A stretch of 64,000 bases of DNA from Cellulomonas composti (GCF_007990245.1 NZ_BJWG01000006.1:170330-234329); one strand, 5' to 3'; shown: positions 53,301-60,592, numbered from the stretch's first letter. The notes: generated by a model not told the origin, from the letters alone. Made by a program: numbers and translations.

Positions 53301-53530
53301 TCGAGGCGCTGCCGTCCGGGGTCGCCGGGATCGTCGGCAGCAAGGAGCTCAAGCTCAGCGCGACCGGACCGGAGCTCACGCAGTGGTTCTCCGAGGTCAC
53401 CGAGGCCGAGCTCGAGCAGGAGATCAGCCGCAAGCCGCGACGCAACTCGCCCGAGGTCATCGACATGCTGCGTGAGGGCCTGCGCGAGAAGAAGGACGCG
53501 AAGAAGAAGTCGAAGTCGGGCAAGCCGTGA
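50339..53530 (+). CDS. DUF4157 (eCIS core domain) protein, candidate effector or cargo-loading protein (1063 aa)
   Basis: 1063 residues from the ATG at 50339, preceded by CGGGAGACC; earlier starts at 50276 and 50303 lack a ribosome-binding site. The leader VGRADDPAEHAADAMADAAL and residues 123-195 (GLGHVRVHDGPQAAALSSSM, DIFFGAGIYTPDSPDGDRVLAHEIAH) are a textbook DUF4157 domain with a zinc-binding HEIAH (188-192). A highly charged, coiled-coil-rich region follows (KKKTPAEKAAKEAKKAKEAE), then about 800 residues of alpha-helical sequence with hydrophobic helices near 600-780 and no known toxin motif. DUF4157 domains mark proteins associated with extracellular contractile systems, often at the front of effectors. 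It overlaps the next gene by 4 nt. Confidence 0.88.
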   Translation: MSPHHARVPVAAAPAGAEQATSPAPAPVETAPAPAPLSGLTVGRADDPAEHAADAMADAALSRLRASEPGGEADSHRHDPGCGHLRRSPGPAASGATIGLAGGSLDDGASASIESARGGGAALPTQVRRRMETAFGTGLGHVRVHDGPQAAALSSSMSAQAFTTGSDIFFGAGIYTPDSPDGDRVLAHEIAHVVTEGSPGVRRFLGFGKKKTPAEKAAKEAKKAKEAEDARKVKESHKTQAREESNLKESRKQGVAGREEMARDLALEDENLPAGDPNAPTGTFTKNTQGSGAAMVSLYQLMDQAKAREEEVFAELCKKGVGTSDAKRAEMAYHQVFFDEFPALTSVRPPRETEAERLVAQVRQVRSGAEAGERATAEDKATVKDRMLPKAVEVVYDRMATKAAELLKADPELGEVLAQDAARKAVLPSVEAKTQGLMPKADGPLDQAGWEAAGDRLAARTRQAARDQAAVEANLMLLDPSQRGGATPSTPGEKSGLESAQETMGDVQKYTGWASKGVNTVVGGGLKQGGKDKDKALKDQAQAQGKLTGDADPTGVLPKQVDVLGLNDTVVSGKKAHIQLGRNQRDWNDKKEAPKSDETKAATGIASVTSVIKSLMGAVDNAMAMAGSIKSSWETKDPYEGLKAAKAGSSALSGLVDAAKSTANLAKTIDSGVSDGVKSVIPGLDIATSALAMVRGVTDVATTGMRQRETDLSMFDARVNTTDKVNVMVYPLMKVSQVYTKQLEQNCWTLGTAVMNFSLSVAQVASAGGFGIPAAMKAATATLDKLHDLGHYIADKVLASMAKKAEKESSVQHLEGAAENELKKHPKMAVDGIVVKAAQGDPTALAFLANYRIDGKPITKDYVSRIKPRPVTKFDPSSPGGSGDDSDDKLLVRIRETVFASLGTDEDPQSVYDDLKSQIGKVSGPAGGLMDSWNEAGEVRDKRNNLAKDGKLGENTKSDRGFFWRLRMTLSSEKRQKLKNRTEAYEGVEALPSGVAGIVGSKELKLSATGPELTQWFSEVTEAELEQEISRKPRRNSPEVIDMLREGLREKKDAKKKSKSGKP

Positions 53531-54072
53531 CGGACGACGGCACGCTCCCCGACGACGACCCGGCCGCCTTCCTCGACGACGTCGCCCGCGCGGTGGCCGA
53601 GTCGGGCCGCGACGTGACCCTCGACCCGGTGCAGCTCACGCTCGACGTCGGTGACGCGGACGGGATCCGCGTGCTCGTCGTCGTGCGACCCGTCGCCCGT
53701 GCCGTGAGCCTGTGGGCCGTGCTGCCCGACGAGGTGCCGGCCGCAACCCGGGCGACGGTCGGCGAGCTCGTCCTGCGCGCAGCCGACGACCAGCTCGGCG
53801 CCGTGCTCGAGCTCGACCTCGACCGTGGCACCGTCTCGGCCCGGCACGCCCTGCTCTTCGGCGAGGAGCCCCTCGACGCGGGCGTGCTGACGAGCCTGGT
53901 CGGCGCCGCTCTCGACGAGGTCGAGGAGGTCGCCGCCCGCTACGCGGGAGCGGTCGCGGACGTCGCCGCCGGCACGATCGGTCCGCGCGAGGCCGCAGCG
54001 GCCGTCCGCACCGCCCAGGTCGAGGAGCTCACGCAGCTGCTCGCGGACGTCGAGCGCACGATCGGGAGCTGA
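53527..54072 (+). CDS. YbjN-like protein, possible chaperone for the DUF4157 protein
   Basis: 181 residues, acidic, from a GTG overlapping the upstream stop (GTGA). LTLDVGDADGIRVLVVVRPV, VLPDEVPAATRATVGELVLR and FGEEPLDAGVLTSLVGAALD are the strands and helices of the YbjN family, whose fold resembles type III secretion chaperones. The last 40 residues form a helix. Small, acidic, adjacent and coupled to a large putative cargo, it fits an effector chaperone; that function is inference. Confidence 0.8.
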   Translation: MTDDGTLPDDDPAAFLDDVARAVAESGRDVTLDPVQLTLDVGDADGIRVLVVVRPVARAVSLWAVLPDEVPAATRATVGELVLRAADDQLGAVLELDLDRGTVSARHALLFGEEPLDAGVLTSLVGAALDEVEEVAARYAGAVADVAAGTIGPREAAAAVRTAQVEELTQLLADVERTIGS

Positions 54073-54090
54073 CCGGCACAGGGCAGGTTT

Positions 54091-54134
54091 GCGCAACGAC
54101 TACGGATGGAACGCACGGCTCGCGCGGCTACGCT
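54091..54134 (+). promoter_or_regulatory. CIS-locus promoter element, weak copy 4
   Basis: GCGCAACGACTACGGATGGA (54091-54110) matches copy 1 at 14 of 20 positions, and a -10-like TACGCT (54129-54134) follows at 18 bp rather than 19. It precedes the lipoprotein GTG at 54183. This copy is weaker and could be coincidental. Confidence 0.4.
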
Positions 54135-54182
54135 GCTCCGGGCCGCGCGGACGTGCGGCACGGACGAGGATCGGGAGGATCG

Positions 54183-54692
54183 GTGGCGGGACGGACGTCG
54201 TCGCGGCGCGCCGGGCTCCTCGCGCCCGGTCTCGTCACGGCCGTCGCCACCGTGCTGACGCTCTCCGGTTGCTCGTTGTTCGACCGGGACGAGGAGCGCA
54301 CGGACGCCGTCTCGGTGTTCGACGTCGAGGTGGGCCAGTGCTTCCGGGTCCCGGACGACATCACGGTCGAGCTCACGGAGCTGCCCGCCGTCGCGTGCAC
54401 CGAACCCCACGAGCAGGAGGCGTACGCACGCCTCACCTTCACGGAACCCGGCACCGGGACGACGCCCAAGACCTTCCCGGGCGCGGACGCGCTGAAGTCC
54501 TTCGCCGACGCGGCGTGCGCCGCGGCGTTCGCGGACTACGTCGGCGTCGACTACCGCGACTCGTCGCTCTACTTCACGTACCTCGCCCCGTCGCCCCGCG
54601 GTTGGGAGCAGAACGCCGACCGGACCACGCTCTGCTTCGTCACGACGACCGGCGAGGAGCTCACCGCCTCCGTCAAGGGAACCGGCTGGTAG
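54183..54692 (+). CDS. Septum-formation-like lipoprotein
   Basis: 169 residues from a GTG after GGGAGGATCG. A signal peptide with lipobox LTLSGC (Cys about 36) is followed by a domain of the septum-formation family: VFDVEVGQCFRVPDD, VACTEPHEQEAYARLTF, and DAACAAAFADYVG with paired cysteines likely in disulphides. It is exported and lipid-anchored. It lies between the effector pair and the PAAR gene, which suggests co-function with the CIS at the cell surface; the name of the family reflects a single early report and not a proven function. Confidence 0.85.
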   Translation: MAGRTSSRRAGLLAPGLVTAVATVLTLSGCSLFDRDEERTDAVSVFDVEVGQCFRVPDDITVELTELPAVACTEPHEQEAYARLTFTEPGTGTTPKTFPGADALKSFADAACAAAFADYVGVDYRDSSLYFTYLAPSPRGWEQNADRTTLCFVTTTGEELTASVKGTGW

Positions 54693-54708
54693 TCGAAGGG
54701 ACTCGATC

Positions 54709-55101
54709 ATGGGCAAGCCCGCAGCCGTCGCCACGGCGACACTGACCTGCACGTTCGGCCTCGCGCCGAGCACGCTGAACGTCCTGCCCGTGAGCGGCGT
54801 GCTCGTGGAGGGCAAACCCGCCGCGACGATCATGGACCAGGTCCCGGTCCTCAACATCCCGCCGTTCGGCATGTGCCAGTCGCTCGCCAACCCGACGGTC
54901 GCGGCCGCGACGGCCGCGGCGCTCGGCGTGCTGACGCCGATGCCGTGCATCCCCGTCACCACCGCGCCGTGGGTGCCGGGCTCGCCGCAGACGCTCATCG
55001 GCGGGAAGCCCGCGCTCACGGCAGGCAGCCAGTGCATGTGCGCCTGGGGCGGCGTCGTCCAGATCGTCAACCCGGGTTCGGTGCGCACGCTCGAGGGCTG
55101 A
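54709..55101 (+). CDS. DUF4280 PAAR-like spike-tip protein
   Basis: 130 residues. The conserved DUF4280 pattern is clear: ATLTCTFGLAPSTLNVLP, VLNIPPFGMCQSLANPTVAA, PMPCIPVTTAPWVPGSP and SQCMCAWGGVVQIVNPG, with conserved Cys residues that probably bind metal at the apex of a PAAR-like cone. It caps the VgrG-like spike and can anchor cargo. Last gene of the CIS locus; 16 bp after the lipoprotein stop. Confidence 0.92.
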   Translation: MGKPAAVATATLTCTFGLAPSTLNVLPVSGVLVEGKPAATIMDQVPVLNIPPFGMCQSLANPTVAAATAAALGVLTPMPCIPVTTAPWVPGSPQTLIGGKPALTAGSQCMCAWGGVVQIVNPGSVRTLEG

Positions 55102-55153
55102 GCCCGCAGCGCACGGGCGGGTGGAGCGCGAGCGCGCGTGGCAGGATCGCGGA

Positions 55154-55639
55154 GTGAGCAGCGAGACGAGCCCCACCACCACGCCCGATGCGGCCACCAC
55201 CGCCGAGAGCACACCCGCGAACGCCGGCGGCACGCGCCTGTGGGTCGAGCGCATCGGCCCGCGCCGGTACGTCGGCCACTCCTCACGCGGCGCACGCGTC
55301 GAGATCGGCGACATCTCCTACCAGCAGGCGTTCACTCCCGGTGAGCTGCTCAAGATCGCGTTGGCCGGCTGCAGCGGCCTGTCGGCGGACGTGGCTCTGG
55401 CGCGGCGGCTCGGCGACGACGTCGAGGTCAGCATCGACGTCGCCGGCCTCGCCGACGACGAGGAGGATCGCTACCCGACGATCTCCGAGCGGCTCGTCGT
55501 CGACCTGTCCGGCCTCGAGCCCGACGCGCGAGCGCGTCTGCTGACCGTGATGCAGCGAGCGATCGACCAGCACTGCACCGTGGGTCGCACGCTCAAGGCC
55601 GGCGCGGCCGTCGATCTGACCGTCGACGGGGAGCGCTGA
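55154..55639 (+). CDS. OsmC-family peroxiredoxin-like protein
   Basis: 161 residues from a GTG. The first about 30 residues are a Thr/Ala-rich tail. The OsmC core follows: ARVEIGDISYQQAFTPGELL, LAGCSGLSAD with the peroxidatic Cys, and DQHCTVGRTLKAG with the second Cys. Such proteins reduce organic hydroperoxides with thiol donors. It is separated from the CIS genes by about 50 bp and is probably unrelated to them. Confidence 0.9.
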   Translation: MSSETSPTTTPDAATTAESTPANAGGTRLWVERIGPRRYVGHSSRGARVEIGDISYQQAFTPGELLKIALAGCSGLSADVALARRLGDDVEVSIDVAGLADDEEDRYPTISERLVVDLSGLEPDARARLLTVMQRAIDQHCTVGRTLKAGAAVDLTVDGER

Positions 55640-55644
55640 GCGCC

Positions 55645-56355
55645 GTGCCCGCCGTCGTCGAGGCCGCCGTCGCCCGGGCGGTCGCGGTCCCCTCGTCGGC
55701 GGTGCACGCGCACGTCGCGAGCGTGCGTCGTCGCCACCCCGACGCGACACCCGCCGAGGTGATCGCCTACCTCGAGCGCGAGTACCTCGTGGTCGTCGCG
55801 AGCACCGGTGGTGCGGTCGGCGCGGTGGCCGCGGCCCCCGCGGTCGGGACCGGCGTCGCGCTCGTGCTCACCGCGAGCGACGTCGCGACGTTCTTCGCCG
55901 GCTCGGCCGCGTTCGTGCTCGCGGTCGCGTCCGTGCACGGGATCGACGTCGAGGACGTCGACCGGCGCACGGCCGTGCTCCTGACGACGCTGCTCGGCGA
56001 GTCGGGCGCGAGGGCCGTCGGCGACGTCACCGAGCTCGGCGCGTTCGGCGTCGGCAGGCTGCTGCTCACCCGCATGCCCATCGCGACCGTGCGCAAGGTC
56101 AACCTCACGCTCACCCGGCGGATGGTGCGCAAGCAGCTCGCCCGCCAGGGCGGGTTGTTCTTCGGCCGCCTCCTGCCGTTCGGCATCGGCATCGTCATCG
56201 GCGCGGCCGGCGGGCGCGCGCTCGGGCGCGAGGTCGTCAAGGGCGCCCGGGCGGCATTCGGCGCCGCACCGTCGACGTTCTGCGACGTCATCGAGGTCAC
56301 CGGCCCGCACACGGGCGCCGAGCTGCCCGACGACAGGTCGCTCACGCAGCACTGA
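55645..56355 (+). CDS. Hypothetical membrane protein
   Basis: 236 residues from a GTG with GGGAG ribosome-binding site, 5 bp after the OsmC gene. Hydrophobic stretches occur at about 50-95 (VVVASTGGAVGAVAAAPAVG and FFAGSAAFVLAVASVHGI) and 170-190 (LLPFGIGIVIGAAGGRALG). The glycine-rich helices and positively charged linkers recall EcsC-like membrane proteins, but I cannot assign a family. Probably in an operon with the OsmC gene. Confidence 0.7.
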   Translation: MPAVVEAAVARAVAVPSSAVHAHVASVRRRHPDATPAEVIAYLEREYLVVVASTGGAVGAVAAAPAVGTGVALVLTASDVATFFAGSAAFVLAVASVHGIDVEDVDRRTAVLLTTLLGESGARAVGDVTELGAFGVGRLLLTRMPIATVRKVNLTLTRRMVRKQLARQGGLFFGRLLPFGIGIVIGAAGGRALGREVVKGARAAFGAAPSTFCDVIEVTGPHTGAELPDDRSLTQH

Positions 56356-56400
56356 CCCGGACGCGAGCCGTCGCCGACGTGCGGCGGCTCCCCGAGGCGT

Positions 56401-57393
56401 CTACCAGCGGTCGTGCACGTGCTCCCGGATGTGCTCGTCGTAGATGCGCGCGAGCGCGGCCTCGACGGGTGCGGGGACGGGCGGCAGGTCGGCCGCGGCG
56501 GCGTTCGCGCGCGCCTGCTCGGGGTTGCGTGCGCCGGGGATCACGACCGAGACCCCGGGCTGGTCGACGATCCAGCGCAGCGCGAGCTGCGCGGTGCTCG
56601 CCCCGGCAGGGGTCAGGGCGGCGACCTCGCGCGCGGCCGCCACGCCCACGTCGAACCGCACGCCGGCGAACGTCTCGCCGACGTCGAACGCCTCGCCCCC
56701 GCGGTTGAAGGTGCGGTGGTCGGACTCCGCGAACGTCGTCGTCTCGTCGTACTTGCCGGACAGCAGCCCGGACGCGAGCGGGACCCGCGCGATGATCCCG
56801 ACGCCGGCGGCGGCCGCCGCGGGCAGGACGCGCTCGAGCGGCTTGCGGCGGAAGGCGTTGAGGATGATCTGCACGCTCGCCACGTGCGGGCGGGCGATCG
56901 CGGTGAGCGCCTCCTCGACCGTCTCGACCGAGACTCCGTAGGCCGCGATGCGCCCCTCGGCGACCATCTCGTCGAGCGCGTCGTAGACGTCGTCGCGCGC
57001 GTACACGGCGGTCGGCGGGCAGTGCAGCTGCACGAGGTCGAGCGTGTCGACGCCGAGGTTCTCGCGCGAGCGGTCGTTCCAGCGCCGGAACGCGTCGGCG
57101 TCGTACGCCTCGGCGACGTGCGGGTCGGCGCGGCGGCCCATCTTCGTCGCGACCGTCAGGTCCGCGGCCGCGGCCCCGCGCGCGGCGAGGAACTGCCCGA
57201 CGAGCCGCTCGGAGCGCCCGTCGCCGTACACGTCGGCGGTGTCGAGGAACGTCACGCCCGCATCGACGGCGGCCTCGAGGACCGCGAGCGCCGTCTCGTC
57301 GCCGACATCTCCCCAGTCGCCGCCGAGCTGCCAGCAGCCCAGCCCCACGACCCCGACCTGCCGACCCGTCCGTCCCAGCACGTGCGTCTGCAT
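56401..57393 (-). CDS. Aldo/keto reductase
   Basis: 330 residues. The TIM-barrel active-site tetrad is visible: Asp in FLDTADVYG, the Tyr of that motif, Lys in ATKMGRR, and His in LVQLHCPP. C-terminal VVIPGARNPEQARANAAA is the NADPH phosphate-binding segment. It oxidises or reduces small carbonyl compounds with NADP(H). The ATG lies 22 bp from the divergent SRPBCC start, with the two -10 boxes overlapping. Confidence 0.93.
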   Translation of the reverse strand: MQTHVLGRTGRQVGVVGLGCWQLGGDWGDVGDETALAVLEAAVDAGVTFLDTADVYGDGRSERLVGQFLAARGAAAADLTVATKMGRRADPHVAEAYDADAFRRWNDRSRENLGVDTLDLVQLHCPPTAVYARDDVYDALDEMVAEGRIAAYGVSVETVEEALTAIARPHVASVQIILNAFRRKPLERVLPAAAAAGVGIIARVPLASGLLSGKYDETTTFAESDHRTFNRGGEAFDVGETFAGVRFDVGVAAAREVAALTPAGASTAQLALRWIVDQPGVSVVIPGARNPEQARANAAAADLPPVPAPVEAALARIYDEHIREHVHDRW

Positions 57394-57399
57394 ACCCCG

Positions 57400-57409
57400 A
57401 GGCTAACGT
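57400..57409. promoter_or_regulatory. Overlapping divergent -10 boxes of two leaderless genes
   Basis: TAGCCT on the minus strand (57405-57400) lies 6 nt before the reductase ATG, and TAACGT on the plus strand (57404-57409) lies 6 nt before the SRPBCC ATG. The two hexamers share two base pairs, so the promoters can hardly be used at the same time. Confidence 0.5.
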
Positions 57410-57415
57410 GGCGGG

Positions 57416-57967
57416 ATGCGCCCGGTGCACGTCACGACGAGGCTGCCCGTCGGACCCGACGAGGCATGGCTGCTCCTGGCCGACGCCCGCAACCACGCGC
57501 GCTGGATCCCGCTGACCACCGTCACGGCGGACGGGCCGCCGGCGTCCGGCGTGCGCGTGCGGGCCGTCTCGGGGCCGCGGGTCGCCGGGCGGCGGTGGGG
57601 CCTGGTCGACCGCATGACGATCGTGCGGGCGCAGCCGCCGTCGGCGGGCCACCCCGGCGTCGCCACGTTCCGCAAGGACGGCCCCGTGCTGCTGGGCTCG
57701 GCGCAGATCGCGGTCCGTGCGGCGGGAGCCGCGGGTCCCGGTGGCGTGGCTCGCGTCGACGCTCCCTCGTCGTGCCTGGTGCGCTGGACCGAGACCGTCC
57801 ACGTGCGCGGTCCGCTGCCCCGCGTGACCCACGCGCTGCTCGCGGTGCCGATCCGCGCCATGGTCCACCTCGCGCTACGGTCGGTCCGTCGCGATCTGGC
57901 ACAACGGATCGCCACAGAATCGCGCGATCACGCAACGAATCGCACCCAGGTGCGCAACGGCACCTGA
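57416..57967 (+). CDS. SRPBCC (START/Bet v1-like) family protein
   Basis: 183 residues. The first strand VHVTTRLPVGPDEAWLLLAD and NHARWIPL are the typical opening of SRPBCC lipid-binding or hydrophobic-ligand-binding proteins, and the C-terminal long helix (THALLAVPIRAMVHLALRSV) closes the cavity. A flexible Gly/Ala loop lies near residue 105. No catalytic residues are evident. Divergent from the reductase, with a leaderless promoter. Confidence 0.8.
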   Translation: MRPVHVTTRLPVGPDEAWLLLADARNHARWIPLTTVTADGPPASGVRVRAVSGPRVAGRRWGLVDRMTIVRAQPPSAGHPGVATFRKDGPVLLGSAQIAVRAAGAAGPGGVARVDAPSSCLVRWTETVHVRGPLPRVTHALLAVPIRAMVHLALRSVRRDLAQRIATESRDHATNRTQVRNGT

Positions 57968-58028
57968 TCGGTTGTGCGCCGGCGCGCTCCTAGGCTCTTG
58001 AGGAACGACACGACGCCCGAGGAGCCCC

Positions 58029-58856
58029 ATGACCGCCACCGCCCCCGGCCAGACGCCGCGCCACTACCTGATGTGCGAGCCGACCCACTACACGGTCTCC
58101 TACGAGATCAACCCGTGGATGGACAAGACCCGTCACACCGACGCGGACCTGGCCGTGCAGCAGTGGCGTCGCCTGCGGGACACCTACCTCGACCTCGGTC
58201 ACACGGTCGAGACGATCGAGCCGATCCCGGGCCTGCCGGACATGGTCTACGCGGCCAACGGCGCGACCGTCGTCGGCGGCGTCGTCTACTCCGCGCGGTT
58301 CCGGCACCCGGAGCGCCAGCCCGAGGGCCCGGCCTACCAGAAGTGGTTCGCGGACCGTGGCTACGTCACGCACACCGCCGCGCAGATCAACGAGGGCGAG
58401 GGCGACCTGCTGGTCGTCGGCGACCTGATCCTCGCCGGCACCGGGTTCCGCACGGACCGCGCGGCCCACGCCGAGATGCAGGAGCTGTTCGGCGTGCCCG
58501 TCGTCTCCCTCGAGCTCGTCGACCCGAGCTACTACCACCTCGACACCGCGCTCGCGGTGCTCTCCTCGGACCCCGCGTCGCCCCAGATCGCGTACTACCC
58601 GCCCGCGTTCAGCAGCGGCAGCCGCGCGGTGCTCGAGCACCTGTTCCCCGACGCCGTGCTCGCCACGGCCGACGACGCCCGCGCGCTGGGCCTCAACGCC
58701 GTCTCGGACGGCCTCAACGTGGTCGTCGCACCCGACGCGACGCACCTGGCCGGAGAGCTGCGCGACCGTGGTTTCCAGCCGATCCCCGTCAGCACGTCCG
58801 AGCTGCTCAAGGGCGGCGGCGGCGCCAAGTGCTGCACGCTCGAGATCCGGCGATGA
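58029..58856 (+). CDS. ddaH: Dimethylargininase / arginine-hydrolysing amidinotransferase-fold enzyme
   Basis: 275 residues. DMVYAANGATV and FRTDRAAHAEMQELFG line the guanidino pocket, YYHLDTAL carries the catalytic His and Asp, and GGAKCCTLE the catalytic Cys. These match N-dimethylarginine dimethylaminohydrolases and related arginine dihydrolases. The product would be citrulline or ornithine; because the next gene is ornithine aminotransferase and overlaps by 4 nt, an arginine-degrading role is plausible. A TAGGCT -10 box lies at 57992-57997. Confidence 0.88.
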   Translation: MTATAPGQTPRHYLMCEPTHYTVSYEINPWMDKTRHTDADLAVQQWRRLRDTYLDLGHTVETIEPIPGLPDMVYAANGATVVGGVVYSARFRHPERQPEGPAYQKWFADRGYVTHTAAQINEGEGDLLVVGDLILAGTGFRTDRAAHAEMQELFGVPVVSLELVDPSYYHLDTALAVLSSDPASPQIAYYPPAFSSGSRAVLEHLFPDAVLATADDARALGLNAVSDGLNVVVAPDATHLAGELRDRGFQPIPVSTSELLKGGGGAKCCTLEIRR

Positions 58857-60061
58857 GCACGCCCGCGCTGCTCGGGGCGCTCGCGCACAACTACGCGCCG
58901 CTGCCCGTGACGCTGGTGTCCGGCGAGGGCGCGTGGGTCGTGGACGACGAGGGACGCCGGTACCTCGACCTGCTCGCGGGCTACTCCGCGCTCAACTTCG
59001 GCCACCGCCACCCGGCGCTCGTCGCCGCCGCGCACGCGCAGCTCGACCGCCTCACGCTGACCAGCCGCGCGTTCGGGCACGACCTGCTCGAACCGTTCGC
59101 GCGCGCGCTCGTCGGCCTCGTCGGACCGCTGCTGGCCGGGGACGACGCACTCGTCGTGCCGATGAACACCGGCGCCGAGGCCGTCGAGACCGCCGTCAAG
59201 ACCGCCCGCAAGTGGGGTTACGAGGTCAAGGGCGTCCCGGCGGACCGCGCGACGATCGTCGTCGCGGCCGGCAACTTCCACGGGCGCACCACGACGATCG
59301 TCTCGTTCTCCGACGACCCCGACGCGCGCGCCGGCTTCGGCCCGTTCACGCCCGGCTTCCGCGTCGTGCCGTACGACGACGTGGCGGCGCTGCGCGACGC
59401 GGTCGACGAGACGACCGTCGCGGTGCTGCTCGAGCCCGTGCAGGGCGAACGCGGCGTCGTCGTGCCGTCGCGCGACTACCTGCCGGCCGTGCGCACCGTG
59501 TGCGACGAGGCGGGCGTGCTGCTCGTCGCCGACGAGATCCAGTCCGGCCTCGGGCGGACCGGGTACACGCTCGCGTGCGAGCGCTGGGGAGTGCGGCCCG
59601 ACCTCGTCACGCTCGGCAAGGCGCTGGGCGGCGGCATCGTGCCGGTCTCGGCGCTCGTCGGTCGTGCCGACGTGCTCGGCGTGCTGACCCCCGGCACGCA
59701 CGGCTCGACGTTCGGCGGCAACCCGCTCGCGTGCGCGGTCGGGCTCGCCGTGATCGACCTGCTCTCGACCGGCGAGATCCAGGCCGCCGCGCGCGAGCGG
59801 GGCGCCGCGCTCGGCCGTCGCCTCGACGACCTCGAGTACACCGGCGCCGTCGAGACCGTGCGCCGCGCGGGCCTGTGGGCCGGTCTCGACCTGCCGGGCC
59901 CCCTGACGGGCCGCCAGGCCTGCGAGCGGGCGATGGCCGCGGGTGTGCTCGTCAAGGACACGCACGGCGCGACGATCCGGCTCGCACCGCCGCTGACGAT
60001 CTCCGCCGACGAGCTCGACGAGGCGCTCGACCGACTCACGGACGCGCTGCCGACCCGCTGA
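58853..60061 (+). CDS. rocD: Ornithine--oxo-acid aminotransferase
   Basis: 402 residues from an ATG overlapping the ddaH stop (ATGA). Class III aminotransferase signatures: MNTGAEAVETAVKTARKW, NFHGRTTTIVSFS, ADEIQSGLGRTG, and TLGKALGGG with the PLP-binding Lys. HGSTFGGNPLACAV follows. It converts ornithine and 2-oxoglutarate to glutamate semialdehyde and glutamate. Clustered with ddaH and an Lrp-type regulator, it completes an arginine-to-glutamate route. Confidence 0.92.
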   Translation: MSTPALLGALAHNYAPLPVTLVSGEGAWVVDDEGRRYLDLLAGYSALNFGHRHPALVAAAHAQLDRLTLTSRAFGHDLLEPFARALVGLVGPLLAGDDALVVPMNTGAEAVETAVKTARKWGYEVKGVPADRATIVVAAGNFHGRTTTIVSFSDDPDARAGFGPFTPGFRVVPYDDVAALRDAVDETTVAVLLEPVQGERGVVVPSRDYLPAVRTVCDEAGVLLVADEIQSGLGRTGYTLACERWGVRPDLVTLGKALGGGIVPVSALVGRADVLGVLTPGTHGSTFGGNPLACAVGLAVIDLLSTGEIQAAARERGAALGRRLDDLEYTGAVETVRRAGLWAGLDLPGPLTGRQACERAMAAGVLVKDTHGATIRLAPPLTISADELDEALDRLTDALPTR

Positions 60062-60127
60062 CGATGTCTGCTGACCACACCCGCTGACGATGCCCGCTGA
60101 CGACTCGCGCAGCGGGATGATGCAGGC

Positions 60128-60574
60128 ATGACCGATCCGCTCGACGCCGCGATCCTGCGCGTGCTCTCGCTCGACGCGCGCGCCACCTACGCCCAGGTCG
60201 GCCAGCAGGTGTCGCTCTCGGCCCCGGCCGTCAAACGACGCGTCGACCGGCTCCGCGAACAGGGCGTGATCCGCGGGTTCACCGTGCGCCTCGACCCCGC
60301 GGCGCTGGGGTGGCAGACCGAGGCGTTCGTCGAGCTGTTCTGCCACGGCTCGACGAGCCCTGCGACGATGCGCACCGCGGTCGAGCAGTACCCCGAGGTC
60401 GTCGCGGCGAGCACGGTCACCGGCGACGTCGACCTCGTCCTGCAGGTCCGGGCCCGCGACATGCGGCACCTCGAGCAGGTCGTCGAACGGCTCGCCGCCG
60501 AGCCGTTCGTCTCCCGCACGCGCTCGACCGTCGTGCTCTCCGCTCTCGTGCGACGCCCCGACGTCGTGCCGTGA
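60128..60574 (+). CDS. Lrp/AsnC family transcriptional regulator
   Basis: 148 residues, the normal length. The N-terminal winged HTH is LDAAILRVLSLDARATYAQV and LSAPAVKRRVDRLREQGVIR, and the C-terminal RAM ligand-binding domain has VVAASTVTGDVDLVLQVRAR. It probably senses arginine or ornithine and controls the upstream ddaH-rocD pair. The short gap before it contains three CGCTGACGA repeats. Confidence 0.9.
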   Translation: MTDPLDAAILRVLSLDARATYAQVGQQVSLSAPAVKRRVDRLREQGVIRGFTVRLDPAALGWQTEAFVELFCHGSTSPATMRTAVEQYPEVVAASTVTGDVDLVLQVRARDMRHLEQVVERLAAEPFVSRTRSTVVLSALVRRPDVVP

Positions 60575-60592
60575 GCGGTGCGCGGCGCACCG

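Noticed and set aside
50200..53475. Second long plus-strand frame over the DUF4157 gene
   Set aside because: A different frame with Arg/Gly-rich nonsense; the DUF4157 motif and promoter distance fix the real frame.
23731..55101. Prophage interpretation of the contractile locus
   Set aside because: No capsid, portal, terminase, holin, lysin or integrase is present, while AAA+ ATPase, DUF4255, DUF4157 and DUF4280 genes mark a CIS/eCIS cluster.
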